Of a stretch of 64,000 nucleotides of DNA, positions 52,219 to 60,041 are shown one piece after another. The stretch is taken from assembly GCA_001897375.1 (NCBI GenBank), contig MKSU01000004.1, positions 151,603-215,602 of the forward strand, read 5' to 3'. The notes below the pieces were generated by a model. The model searched no databases, was not told where the DNA came from, and was given only the letters and a program-made list of their open reading frames with translations. How positions within the stretch are numbered: position 1 is the stretch's first letter; every line of letters starts with the position of its first letter. The position numbers and the translations under genes were made by a program. Source of the DNA: Sphingomonas sp. 67-36 (GTDB lineage Bacteria > Pseudomonadota > Alphaproteobacteria > Sphingomonadales > Sphingomonadaceae).

Positions 52219-53961
52219 TCAGCCGAGCCGCAGGCGGCGGTCGGCATAGGCGTAGAGCGGCCGCCACAGCAGCCGGTTGAAACCGATGACGAAGATCGAC
52301 ATCACGGCGATGCCCAGCGTCACGCGCGGGAAATCGCCGTCGGCGGTCGCCTGCGCGATATAGGCGCCGAGACCGGTCGCCTCCAGCTTGCGGTCGCCCC
52401 ATGTCACCAGCTCCGCGACGATGCTGGCGTTCCATGAGCCGCCGGAGGCGGTGAGCGCGCCGGTGACGTAATAAGGGAAGATGCCGGGGATCGCGAGGCT
52501 GCGCCACCATTGCCAGCCCTTCACGCCGAACATCCCGGCCGCCTCGCGCAGGTCGTTGGGGATCGCGCTCGCCCCGGCGATGACGTTGAACAATATGTAC
52601 CATTGCGTCCCCAGCACCATCAGCGGCGAGAGCCAGATGTCGGGGTCGAGCCGCCAGTGGACGATCGCGATCACGGCGAAGGGGAACAGAACGTTGGCCG
52701 GGAAGGCGGCGAGGAATTGCGCGACCGGTTGGAGCCGCTCCGCCCATTGCGGGCGCAGGCCGATCCACACGCCGACCGGCACCCAGATCAGGCTGGCGAG
52801 CGCGATCAGCACCAGCACCCGCAGCATCGTGACGAGGCCGAGGCCGAAGGCGCTCAGCACGTCGCCCAACGCGAGATGGCGCGAGACATAGGCGGCGATC
52901 AGCCATACCGCCCAGCCGACCGCCGCCGCGACCAGCGCGGTCCACAGCCAGCCGCCGCCGCTGGCGCGCGGTTCCTTCCGCGCGCGCGGGGCGGGGCGGC
53001 GGTCGAGCGCCATCAGCGCACGGCCGAGGCCGGTGAGCGGCGAGAAGATCACCGGCAGCAGGCGGGTGCGGCGGAACAGGTCATAGGCCCATGAGCGCGG
53101 GCGGTGCGCGCTGGCGGTCTGCTCGAAGCGGAAGCGGTCCGCCCACACCACCACCGGGCGGAACACGAGCTGGTCGTAGAGCAGGATCACCACCGCCATC
53201 GCCGCCACCGCCCAGCCGACGTGGCGGAAATCCTGATGCTCGATCGCCAGCGCGAGATATGAGCCGACGCCCGGCAGCATGATCTGCGTGTTGCCGACGC
53301 TGATCGCCTCCGACGCGACGACGAAGAACCAGCCGCCCGACATCGACATCATCGCGTTCCACACCAAGGCGGGCGTCGCGAAGGGCAGCTCCAGCCGGAT
53401 GAACCGCCGCCACGGCGACAGCGCGAAGCCCTGCGCCACCTCCTCCAGATCGCCCGGCACCGCGCGCAGCGACTGGTAGAAGCTGAACGCCATGTTCCAC
53501 GCCTGGCTGGTGAAGATGGCGAAGATCGCCGCCAGTTCCACGCCGAACTGCCGCGCCGGGAACAGCCCCATGAAGAAGGTGACGGTGAAGGTGAGGAAGC
53601 CCAGAATCGGCACCGATTGCAGGATATCGAGCGCGGGGACGATCACCATCTCCGCCCGCCGGCTCTTGGCGGCGAGCGTCGCGACGACGAAGGTGAAGAC
53701 GAGGCTCGCCGCCAGTGCGGCGAACATGCGCAACGTGGTGCGTAGCGCATAGCCGGGCAGATTGGCCGGATCGAGCGTGACCGGCGCGATGTTGAGCCGG
53801 GCGAGCGGCGCGGCCATGCCCTCCGCGCCCTGGATCACCAGCACGGCGGCGCCGGCCAGCAGCAGGAAGGCCACCGCATCGGCCCAGCTGGGCGCGACGC
53901 GGCCGCGCCATTGGCGCGACAGGCTCAGCAGGCCGCGCGCGGTCTGTGGTACGAAGTCCAT
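52219..53961 (-). CDS. Fused double ABC permease (two BPD_transp_1 modules)
   Basis: This is a 580-aa protein made of two permease modules in one chain. Each has about six spans and a cytoplasmic EAA loop: EEVAQGFALSPWRRFIRLELPFATPALVWN near 150-180 and NDLREAAGMFGVKGWQWWRSLAIPGIFPYYVTG near 480. It pairs with the ATPase downstream. The NitT/TauT subfamily takes up nitrate, sulfonates, cyanate or related anions, but the missing binding protein leaves the substrate open. Confidence 0.88.
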   Translation of the reverse strand: MDFVPQTARGLLSLSRQWRGRVAPSWADAVAFLLLAGAAVLVIQGAEGMAAPLARLNIAPVTLDPANLPGYALRTTLRMFAALAASLVFTFVVATLAAKSRRAEMVIVPALDILQSVPILGFLTFTVTFFMGLFPARQFGVELAAIFAIFTSQAWNMAFSFYQSLRAVPGDLEEVAQGFALSPWRRFIRLELPFATPALVWNAMMSMSGGWFFVVASEAISVGNTQIMLPGVGSYLALAIEHQDFRHVGWAVAAMAVVILLYDQLVFRPVVVWADRFRFEQTASAHRPRSWAYDLFRRTRLLPVIFSPLTGLGRALMALDRRPAPRARKEPRASGGGWLWTALVAAAVGWAVWLIAAYVSRHLALGDVLSAFGLGLVTMLRVLVLIALASLIWVPVGVWIGLRPQWAERLQPVAQFLAAFPANVLFPFAVIAIVHWRLDPDIWLSPLMVLGTQWYILFNVIAGASAIPNDLREAAGMFGVKGWQWWRSLAIPGIFPYYVTGALTASGGSWNASIVAELVTWGDRKLEATGLGAYIAQATADGDFPRVTLGIAVMSIFVIGFNRLLWRPLYAYADRRLRLG

Positions 53962-54364
53962 GTCTCACCTCGTTCGGGCGCCACCGGCGGCACCCGTGGG
54001 CGAGACTGATGCGATCAGGCCCGGCCGGGCGCCCCCGATGGCGCGTTCAATCGACTACTGTCGCTCGGCATTTCGTCTGTTGTTTCCCGATCGCCCGGCG
54101 GGAATACGCCGGAACCGCGCCGCCCCTGCGACGACCGCGCGGCAGAGTCAACCGGGACGATCGCATCGCCCACCTGCCACGCCGTCGTGAGATTGCATGG
54201 TAAGTGGCTGGCTGGCCGCGCCAATCGCTCCGGTCGCACGGGATTGCCGGTAATGCACGATTCACACACTCCGCGCGCAATTTCATTTCGTCGTGATTTT
54301 GGTGGATGACAACGCGCGCGCGACGCGTCAGTCAGGCGCGCGTAAGGAAAAACAAGCGAGGCGA
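53962..54364. other. 403-nt intergenic region without a recognisable gene
   Basis: It lies between the divergent permease gene and PAP2 gene. Several short frames occur on both strands, but all are Arg/Pro/Ala-rich with no start site or family pattern. It probably holds divergent promoters. No repeat, RNA fold or operator was recognised by eye. Confidence 0.6.
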
Positions 54365-55384
54365 ATGGCCTCTTTGAAGGTCGCGCTCTTGACGTCATCC
54401 CGTTCCGCCGCAGCAGCAATCGCCGTCGTCCAGACCGAAGGAGGCGCGGTCGCCGCGCCAGCCGCGCCGCGTTCGCGCGGCTACGGCTGGACGATCTTCG
54501 CCGGGCTGCTCGCCAGCATCGCTACGCTCGCGGTGCTGATGCACATGGCGGGGCTGCGCATCGACCCGCTGTCGCGCGGCGCGGTGCCCTATTATTTCGC
54601 GGCGGCGCTGGTGCTGGCGCTGGGGCGTTGGGCGCCGCGCCTGATGCCGCGCCACGGGCGGGCGCTGGCCGATTGCGCGGAGTTCTTCGGGCTGTTCACG
54701 GTGATCTCGCTGCTCGGCGCGACCGCCAGCTATCCGATCGCCGCGCTCACCGGCGGGATGCACGACGCGGCGCTGCAACGCATCGACGAGGCGCTGGGGT
54801 TCGACTGGCTCGCCTGGTATCGCCTCGTCGCGGATCATCGCGCGCTGCAATGGCTTGGGCTGGCGGCCTATCGCACCATCTACCTTACCCCGGCGATCCT
54901 GCTCGGCTGGTATGCGTGGAAGGGCGACAAGGCCGCGGCGCACCGCTTCCTGATGACCTTCTGGCTGGCGGCGGCGCTGACGCTGGCGCTCTATCCGCTG
55001 ATGACGGCGGTGGGGCCGCTTTCGTATCTGTGGCACGGCCCGCTGCCCTATCTGCCCGAGAGCGAGGAGTGGCAGGCGGCGCTGATCCCGGCGCTGCGCG
55101 CGCATCAGGTGCATTATGTCGATCTCGCGCAGCTTCGCGGGCTGGTGTCCGCGCCGAGCTTCCACACGGTCGCGGCGGTGCTCTACATCCGTGCCGCCTG
55201 GCCGCATCGCGAGTTGCGCGCGCCGCTGGTCGCGGTGAACGCGGCGATGCTGCTGTCGACGCCGGTGGAGGGGACGCACTATCTGATCGACATGATCCTG
55301 GGCGCCGTGGTGGCGGTGGTCGCGATCGTCGCGGTGCGCTGGCTCATGGCGGTGAAGGCCGGTCCGCGCCTCGCGGCGGCCTGA
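54365..55384 (+). CDS. PAP2-superfamily membrane protein (inositolphosphotransferase Aur1/Ipt1-like)
   Basis: This is a 339-aa membrane protein with about six spans. The phosphatase signature parts are SAPSFHTVAAVLY (motif 2, Ser-x2-His) and GTHYLIDMILGAVVA (motif 3, G-x-H-Y-x2-D-x3-G). Motif 1 (K-x6-RP) is not obvious, as in Aur1/Ipt1-like proteins, which transfer phospho-alcohol head groups on sphingolipids. In Sphingomonas, whose outer membrane holds glycosphingolipids, such a role is attractive but unproven. The start at 54365 is preferred over a GTG 72 nt upstream. Confidence 0.82.
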   Translation: MASLKVALLTSSRSAAAAIAVVQTEGGAVAAPAAPRSRGYGWTIFAGLLASIATLAVLMHMAGLRIDPLSRGAVPYYFAAALVLALGRWAPRLMPRHGRALADCAEFFGLFTVISLLGATASYPIAALTGGMHDAALQRIDEALGFDWLAWYRLVADHRALQWLGLAAYRTIYLTPAILLGWYAWKGDKAAAHRFLMTFWLAAALTLALYPLMTAVGPLSYLWHGPLPYLPESEEWQAALIPALRAHQVHYVDLAQLRGLVSAPSFHTVAAVLYIRAAWPHRELRAPLVAVNAAMLLSTPVEGTHYLIDMILGAVVAVVAIVAVRWLMAVKAGPRLAAA

Positions 55385-55450
55385 AGGGAGCTTCCGTCCT
55401 CGCCGATCGTTCTGCCGCCAGGCGAGGTTTCAGCGATCGGGGATGATAGC

Positions 55451-56047
55451 GTGGCCGAACGACATTTCTCTACGCTGCCCGAACTTTATCGCAGCGAGGC
55501 GGCAGAAGATGAACTGCGCGCGCCCGGCTTCAGCGACACGTTCGTTCCCGGCGAGGGGGAGGTGGGCGCGCGGCTGATGCTGATCGGCGAGCAACCCGGC
55601 AATCAGGAGGACCTGACGGGCCATCCCTTCGTCGGCCCGGCCGGGCACCTGCTGGACGAGAATCTCGCCGCGATCGGGGTCGACCGGATGACGACCTTTG
55701 TGACCAATGCGGTCAAGAGGTTCAAGTTCACCCTGCGCGGCAAGCGCCGCCTCCACCAGACGCCCAACGCCGGCGACATCGCCCGCTATCGCTGGTGGCT
55801 GAAGGAGGAGGTGCGGCTGGTGAAGCCGAGCGTCGTGGTCGCGCTGGGCCGCACGGCGCTGCGCGCGCTCGACGGCGTTTCGCTGAAGAACGATCGCGGC
55901 GCCTTGTTGTCGTGGAACGGGCGGAAGCTGCTCGCCACGATCCATCCCAGCTACCTGCTCCGCCTGCACGACCGGCGCGACGAGGAGGAGGCGCGCTTCC
56001 GGGAGGATTTGCGCACCGCGGCGCGCGGCGCGGGCTACGGAGTGTAG
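55451..56047 (+). CDS. UdgX-type uracil-DNA binding protein/glycosylase
   Basis: This is a 198-aa family-4-like uracil-DNA glycosylase. Motif A is GEQPGNQED (46-54), where ordinary family 4 enzymes have GEAPG. An extra loop reads KRRLH at 98-102, followed by QTPN; the UdgX insertion KRRIH places its covalent His here (His102). Motif 3 is ATIHPSYLLRL. UdgX proteins bind uracil in DNA and remain covalently attached. No Cys cluster for the usual [4Fe-4S] is obvious apart from distant residues. It is a stand-alone gene. Confidence 0.88.
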   Translation: MAERHFSTLPELYRSEAAEDELRAPGFSDTFVPGEGEVGARLMLIGEQPGNQEDLTGHPFVGPAGHLLDENLAAIGVDRMTTFVTNAVKRFKFTLRGKRRLHQTPNAGDIARYRWWLKEEVRLVKPSVVVALGRTALRALDGVSLKNDRGALLSWNGRKLLATIHPSYLLRLHDRRDEEEARFREDLRTAARGAGYGV

Positions 56048-56050
56048 CGT

Positions 56051-56542
56051 TCAACTCTCCTTCGGGACGACGCTGATCTTCCCGCCGCGCTCCATCGTGG
56101 CGAGCGCGACGTCGCTGATCTTCTCCACCTGCTCCATGCGCAGCCCCTCCATCAGATCCTGCTCGCTGATCCCGTGCCGCAGCATGGCCTTGCGGAAGAC
56201 CTTGCCGTCGCGGATCAGCACCGCCGGCCGGCCCTTGGCGAACAGCGACAGGAGGTTCGACCGCACCGTCGTCATCGCCACCAGCCGGTGCAGCAGCACC
56301 AGCACCAGCGTGGCCGCGAGCGTCGGCTCGAACGGTGCCCGCCCGGTCATCGTGCGGCTGATGTTCGATCCCACGACGATCGACACGATGATGTCGAGCG
56401 GGCTGAGATCCGAGAAGGTGCGCCGCCCGGCGATCCTGATGCACAGCAGGCCATAGACGAACAGGATCGCGGCGCGGGCGCAGAATTGCGCGATCGAGGC
56501 GGTGCCGTCGTCCGGGCCGATGATCTGGTGCAGCCAGGTCAT
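56051..56542 (-). CDS. YetF/DUF421-domain membrane protein
   Basis: This is a 163-aa protein. The N-terminal part has two to three membrane spans (AQFCARAAILFVYGLLCIRIAGRRTFSDLSPLDIIVSIVVGS) with the conserved R-R-T/S-x-x-x-L-S-P-x-D, followed by the DUF421 soluble domain (LFAKGRPAVLIRDGKVFRKAMLRHGISEQDLMEGLR). The function of the family is not known. It is convergent with the UdgX gene and downstream of the NRAMP-like gene on the same strand, 16 nt apart. Confidence 0.85.
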   Translation of the reverse strand: MTWLHQIIGPDDGTASIAQFCARAAILFVYGLLCIRIAGRRTFSDLSPLDIIVSIVVGSNISRTMTGRAPFEPTLAATLVLVLLHRLVAMTTVRSNLLSLFAKGRPAVLIRDGKVFRKAMLRHGISEQDLMEGLRMEQVEKISDVALATMERGGKISVVPKES

Positions 56543-56558
56543 GCCGCTGCGCCCTCCG

Positions 56559-57815
56559 TCAGTCCGGCAGCGCGATCATCGCGATCGCCGCCACGCCCAT
56601 CACCAGCGTCGCCAGCCAGCCGAAGAAGCGCAGCGAAGGTGGCGCGACGAACTCCTTCATGATGTCGCGCCGGGAGACGACGAGCATCAGGCCGACCATG
56701 ATCGGCACCGCTGCCACCCCGTTGATGACCGCGCTCCAGAACAGCGCCTTCATCGGGTTGATCGGCGACCAGTCGATCGCGACGCCCAGCGCCATGCCGA
56801 GCGCGATCACCGAATAGAAGACGATCGCCCGGCGCGGCTTGTGCTCCAGGCTGGCGCGCCACCCGCCGATCTCGCACACCGCATAGCCGGATGCGCCCGC
56901 CAGCACCGGCACGGCGAGCAGCCCGGTGCCGATGATTCCCAGGCTGAAGGTGATGAAGGCGAGGCTGCCGGCGAGCGGTTTCAGCGCCTGCGCCGCATCC
57001 GACGCGCTCTGGATGTCGGTCTTGCCGGCGGCGTGCAGCGTCGTCGCGGTGCCGAGGATGATGGCGAGCGCGACGATGTTCGACACCGCCATCCCGGCGA
57101 GCGTATCCCAGCGAATGCGCCGGAGCGCGTCGTCCGCCTGCGCCCGCTGCTCGGTCAGCGGCTCGCGCTCCTCGACCTGATCCAGCTCCTCCACCTCCTG
57201 CGCGGCCTGCCAGAAGAACAGGTACGGGCTGATCGTGGTGCCGAAGATCGCGACGATCGTGGTGACCGCGCCGCGCCCGGCGATCGAGGGGACGACCAGC
57301 CCGCGCGCTGCAGCGGCCCAGTCCACCTTCACGATCAGCAGCAGCGCGACATAGGCGAGCAGCACCAGCGTGAGCCATTTCAGCCACGATGAATAGCGAT
57401 GATAGGGCACGTAAAGTTGCAGGAGCAGCGAGAGCAGCGCGAAGCCGATCGTGAAGACGTGCGAGCCTCCGCCGACGACCAGCGCGGAAGCCTCGCCCAT
57501 CGCCGCGAGATCGGCGCCGATGTTGATTGTGTTCGCGACGAACAGCAATGCGATCAGCAGGATCACCAGCCAGCGCGGCATCACCTGCTTCAGGCCCCGC
57601 GCCAGCCCGTCGCCGGTGACGCGCCCGACCCGCGCGCTGGCGAGCTGGACCGCGACCATCAGCGGATAGGCCAGTGTCATGGTCCACATCAGCCCGGTGC
57701 CGAATTGCGCGCCGGCCTGCGAATAGGTGGCGATGCCGCTGGGATCGTCGTCGGCGGCGCCAGTGACCAGACCGGGGCCGAGCCGTTTGAGACGATCCGT
57801 CAGACTCATCCGCAT
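56559..57815 (-). CDS. NRAMP-family-like divalent metal transporter with DPSG motif
   Basis: This is a 418-aa protein with 11 predicted spans. The TM1 metal-binding motif reads D24-P-S-G27 (canonical DPGN), in AADDDPSGIATYSQAGA. The TM6 motif reads GTTISPYLFFWQAA, where canonical NRAMPs have MPHN with the metal-selective Met. Both changes are shared by a noncanonical subgroup and suggest altered metal selectivity. It probably moves a divalent cation with protons. It sits upstream of the YetF gene and is divergent from nothing (HutD is on the same strand). Confidence 0.85.
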   Translation of the reverse strand: MRMSLTDRLKRLGPGLVTGAADDDPSGIATYSQAGAQFGTGLMWTMTLAYPLMVAVQLASARVGRVTGDGLARGLKQVMPRWLVILLIALLFVANTINIGADLAAMGEASALVVGGGSHVFTIGFALLSLLLQLYVPYHRYSSWLKWLTLVLLAYVALLLIVKVDWAAAARGLVVPSIAGRGAVTTIVAIFGTTISPYLFFWQAAQEVEELDQVEEREPLTEQRAQADDALRRIRWDTLAGMAVSNIVALAIILGTATTLHAAGKTDIQSASDAAQALKPLAGSLAFITFSLGIIGTGLLAVPVLAGASGYAVCEIGGWRASLEHKPRRAIVFYSVIALGMALGVAIDWSPINPMKALFWSAVINGVAAVPIMVGLMLVVSRRDIMKEFVAPPSLRFFGWLATLVMGVAAIAMIALPD

Positions 57816-57896
57816 TCCTCTCGCGTGATGGCTGACGCACGTCGGCAGCCCGGTTCGATGCGTCGAGGAACGCGCGTGGGGCGCGCCGGTTTCGGC

Positions 57897-58493
57897 TCAA
57901 TCGATGGAGATGAAGCGGACCGCATAACCGAGGCGATCCGATCCGTCGGCCCGGCCGGCCCGGATCGTTCCGGTCGGGCAGCAGAACGCGTCGAGCCGGT
58001 CGAGCCGCCATGCCCGCCCGTCATGCGACAATTCCATCGGGGCGAGGGCGACGATCACGATCGTCCCGCCATCGCTTTCCAGCGATTCGCCGCCGGACAG
58101 GGGCGTCATTTCCGCCCGGAATCGGCCGCGCCGCACCATCGCGTTCAGGTCCATGACCGGCCCCGCCGCCGGTGTCCCGACGACAGGGGCCTCGCCGGAA
58201 AAGGGGAACGGCTGCGAGCGGGCGTCCAGCCGGACCGGTGCGGGATTTCCCTCGATCGCCAGTTCCAGCTCGCCCGACACGATCGCGAGCGTGCGATCGA
58301 TTCCCGCGAAGTGCGAGAAAGGGCCGGTCGTCCCGACCTCGGCGATGCTGAGTCGCCACAGGAATGACTCCATGTCGGCGCCCGGTGGCCAGGCGATCAC
58401 CTCCGACGTGCTGCCGCCGCCGTTCTTCCACGGCGTCGCCACGCGCCGCGCGGCCGGCAAAAGCCTTGCCGCGCTCACCGGGGATAGTCGCAT
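57897..58493 (-). CDS. HutD-family protein
   Basis: This is a 198-aa bicupin-like protein with the HutD pattern LLPAARRVATPWKNGGGSTSEVIAWPPGA and FLWRLSIAEVGTTGPFSHFAGIDRTLAIVSGELEL, followed by FSGEAPVVG and LNAMVRRGRF. HutD is linked to histidine utilisation, where it may limit hut expression. Other hut genes are not in the window. It ends 30 nt after sigJ on the same strand, so it may be part of that transcript. Confidence 0.85.
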   Translation of the reverse strand: MRLSPVSAARLLPAARRVATPWKNGGGSTSEVIAWPPGADMESFLWRLSIAEVGTTGPFSHFAGIDRTLAIVSGELELAIEGNPAPVRLDARSQPFPFSGEAPVVGTPAAGPVMDLNAMVRRGRFRAEMTPLSGGESLESDGGTIVIVALAPMELSHDGRAWRLDRLDAFCCPTGTIRAGRADGSDRLGYAVRFISID

Positions 58494-58522
58494 TGGCGGG
58501 TCGTCATCGGCATGGCTTGCAT

Positions 58523-59377
58523 CTAATTCAGCCGCCCTTCCAGATGGCGCAATTTGTCGGGGTTGCGCATCACATAGATCGCCCTGACCCGGTCGTTCTC
58601 GATCAGCAGGGCAGTGGTCTGGAGGATGCCGTCCGGCTCGCGCGTGACGAAGCCGGGCAGGCCGTTGACATAGGCGTAGCGGATCAACTCGCCCGTCCGA
58701 CCGTGCGTCAGGCGGGCGATCGCGGCGAAGGTGCGCGTGACCTCGCCCCAGCCGAGCATGACGCGGGCCGCCGCCGGGCGCTTGCCGCCGCCGTCCGAAT
58801 AGAGGCTTACATCCTCCGCCAGCATCGCGCCCAGCCGGCCGATCTCCCCGCTGCGCGAGGCGGCGAAGAAGACCTGCGCGATCTCCAGCCCGTGCGCGCG
58901 CTCGACCGGGAAGCGCGGCTTGCCGGCGCGGACATGTTCGCGGGCGCGGGCCGCGAGCTGGCGGCACGCGGCGGAATCTCGCCCGAGGCTCTCCGCGACA
59001 TCGTCGAAGCTCTCGCCGAACACGTCATGGAGCAGGAACGCCCCGCGCTCGAGCGGGGAGAGCCGCTCCAGCGCCAGCATCAGCGGCAAGGTGACGTCCT
59101 CCACCGCATCCGGCTCCACCACCGGATCGGGCAGCCACGGGCCGACATATTCCTCGCGCCGCACCCGCGCGGATTTTAGCTGATCGAGGCACAACCGGGT
59201 GACGACGCGGCGGAGGAACGCCTCGGGCACGCGCACCGCCTGCCGGTCGGCGTCCGCCCAGCGCAGCCATGCGTCCTGTACCACGTCCTCCGCATCGGCC
59301 ATCGACCCGAGCATGCGATAGGCGATGCGCAGCAGCGGCAGCCGCAGCGCGTCGAAGGCGGCGGCGGCGTCGCTCAT
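58523..59377 (-). CDS. ECF41-type sigma factor (SigJ-like)
   Basis: This is a 284-aa sigma factor. Sigma2 (LPLLRIAYRMLGSMADAEDVVQDAWLRW) and sigma4 (LSPLERGAFLLHDVFGESFDDVAESLGRDSAACRQLAARAREHV) are followed by a SnoaL-like C-terminal extension. The ECF41 hallmarks WLPDP in the linker, DGGGK in the extension and NPDKL near the C-terminus are all present. In ECF41 the extension regulates the sigma factor in place of an anti-sigma. It begins with a 4-nt overlap on the AhpD-like gene, its usual partner. Confidence 0.93.
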   Translation of the reverse strand: MSDAAAAFDALRLPLLRIAYRMLGSMADAEDVVQDAWLRWADADRQAVRVPEAFLRRVVTRLCLDQLKSARVRREEYVGPWLPDPVVEPDAVEDVTLPLMLALERLSPLERGAFLLHDVFGESFDDVAESLGRDSAACRQLAARAREHVRAGKPRFPVERAHGLEIAQVFFAASRSGEIGRLGAMLAEDVSLYSDGGGKRPAAARVMLGWGEVTRTFAAIARLTHGRTGELIRYAYVNGLPGFVTREPDGILQTTALLIENDRVRAIYVMRNPDKLRHLEGRLN

Positions 59378-59829
59378 TGCTTCCAGCCAAGCTCCGGCGC
59401 GTACAGGTCGAAGCCGACCGCCAGCCGGTTCCAGCCGTTGATGACGTTGATCATCATGGTCAGTTGCACCTGCTCCTCCTTGCTGAACTGCGCATCCAGC
59501 ACGTCATAGACATGCTGCGGCGCGCGCTTGTCGGCAACCAGCGTGAGATGATCGGTCCAGGCGAGGGCGGCGCGCTCGCGGTCGGTATAGCAGGGTGCCT
59601 CGTGCCATGCGGCGAGCACCGCGATGCGCTGCTCGGTCTCGCCCGCCTGGCGGGCTTCGTAAGTGTGCATGTTGAGGCAATTGGCGCAGCCGTTGATCTG
59701 CGACGCGCGGATTTTCACCAGTTCGAGCAATGGCTTTTCCAGGCCGCTCGCGGTGACCTGATTGGAAAAGTCCAGCCATGCCTTCAGCAGTGCGGGTGCG
59801 GCGGTATAGGGATTGATGCGGGCAGTCAT
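59374..59829 (-). CDS. Carboxymuconolactone decarboxylase/AhpD-family protein
   Basis: This is a 151-aa protein with the AhpD-like active site C48-A-N-C51-x3-H55 (INGCANCLNMHTYEARQAGE) and the helical CMD fold. Members linked to ECF41 sigma factors are of this kind and may be peroxidases. A perfect ECF41 promoter lies upstream, and the ATGA overlap with the sigma gene makes an autoregulated pair. The ribosome site is gaaagga. Confidence 0.92.
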   Translation of the reverse strand: MTARINPYTAAPALLKAWLDFSNQVTASGLEKPLLELVKIRASQINGCANCLNMHTYEARQAGETEQRIAVLAAWHEAPCYTDRERAALAWTDHLTLVADKRAPQHVYDVLDAQFSKEEQVQLTMMINVINGWNRLAVGFDLYAPELGWKQ

Positions 59830-59864
59830 GGTCGCATTCCTTTCGTCAGGGTTCCGGGAAACTT

Positions 59865-59891
59865 GACGAGACAGCGAACCGATATGTGACA
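59865..59891 (-). promoter_or_regulatory. ECF41 promoter, perfect TGTCACA-N16-CGTC
   Basis: On the minus strand TGTCACA (59891-59885) is followed by exactly 16 nt and CGTC (59868-59865), the published ECF41 consensus. The AhpD-like gene starts 35 nt downstream, followed by the ECF41 gene. Confidence 0.85.
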
Positions 59892-60041
59892 TGCCGGTGC
59901 GAAAATTTTCGCACTGGCGGCGATGAAGCCGCATGTCCGGGCCCGTCGCACCGCCCCGCTTTATCGCTTGCGCCGCCGGGGCGAGCGGTCCAGCATCAAG
60001 GGGAGGCGACGCAGCGCCCGTCGCCCGAGGGAGAGGGACGG

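Noticed and set aside
54015..54419. 134-aa minus-strand frame in the permease-PAP2 gap
   Set aside because: Composition is Arg/Pro/Ser-rich, it overlaps the start of the PAP2 gene, and no family pattern or ribosome site is visible.
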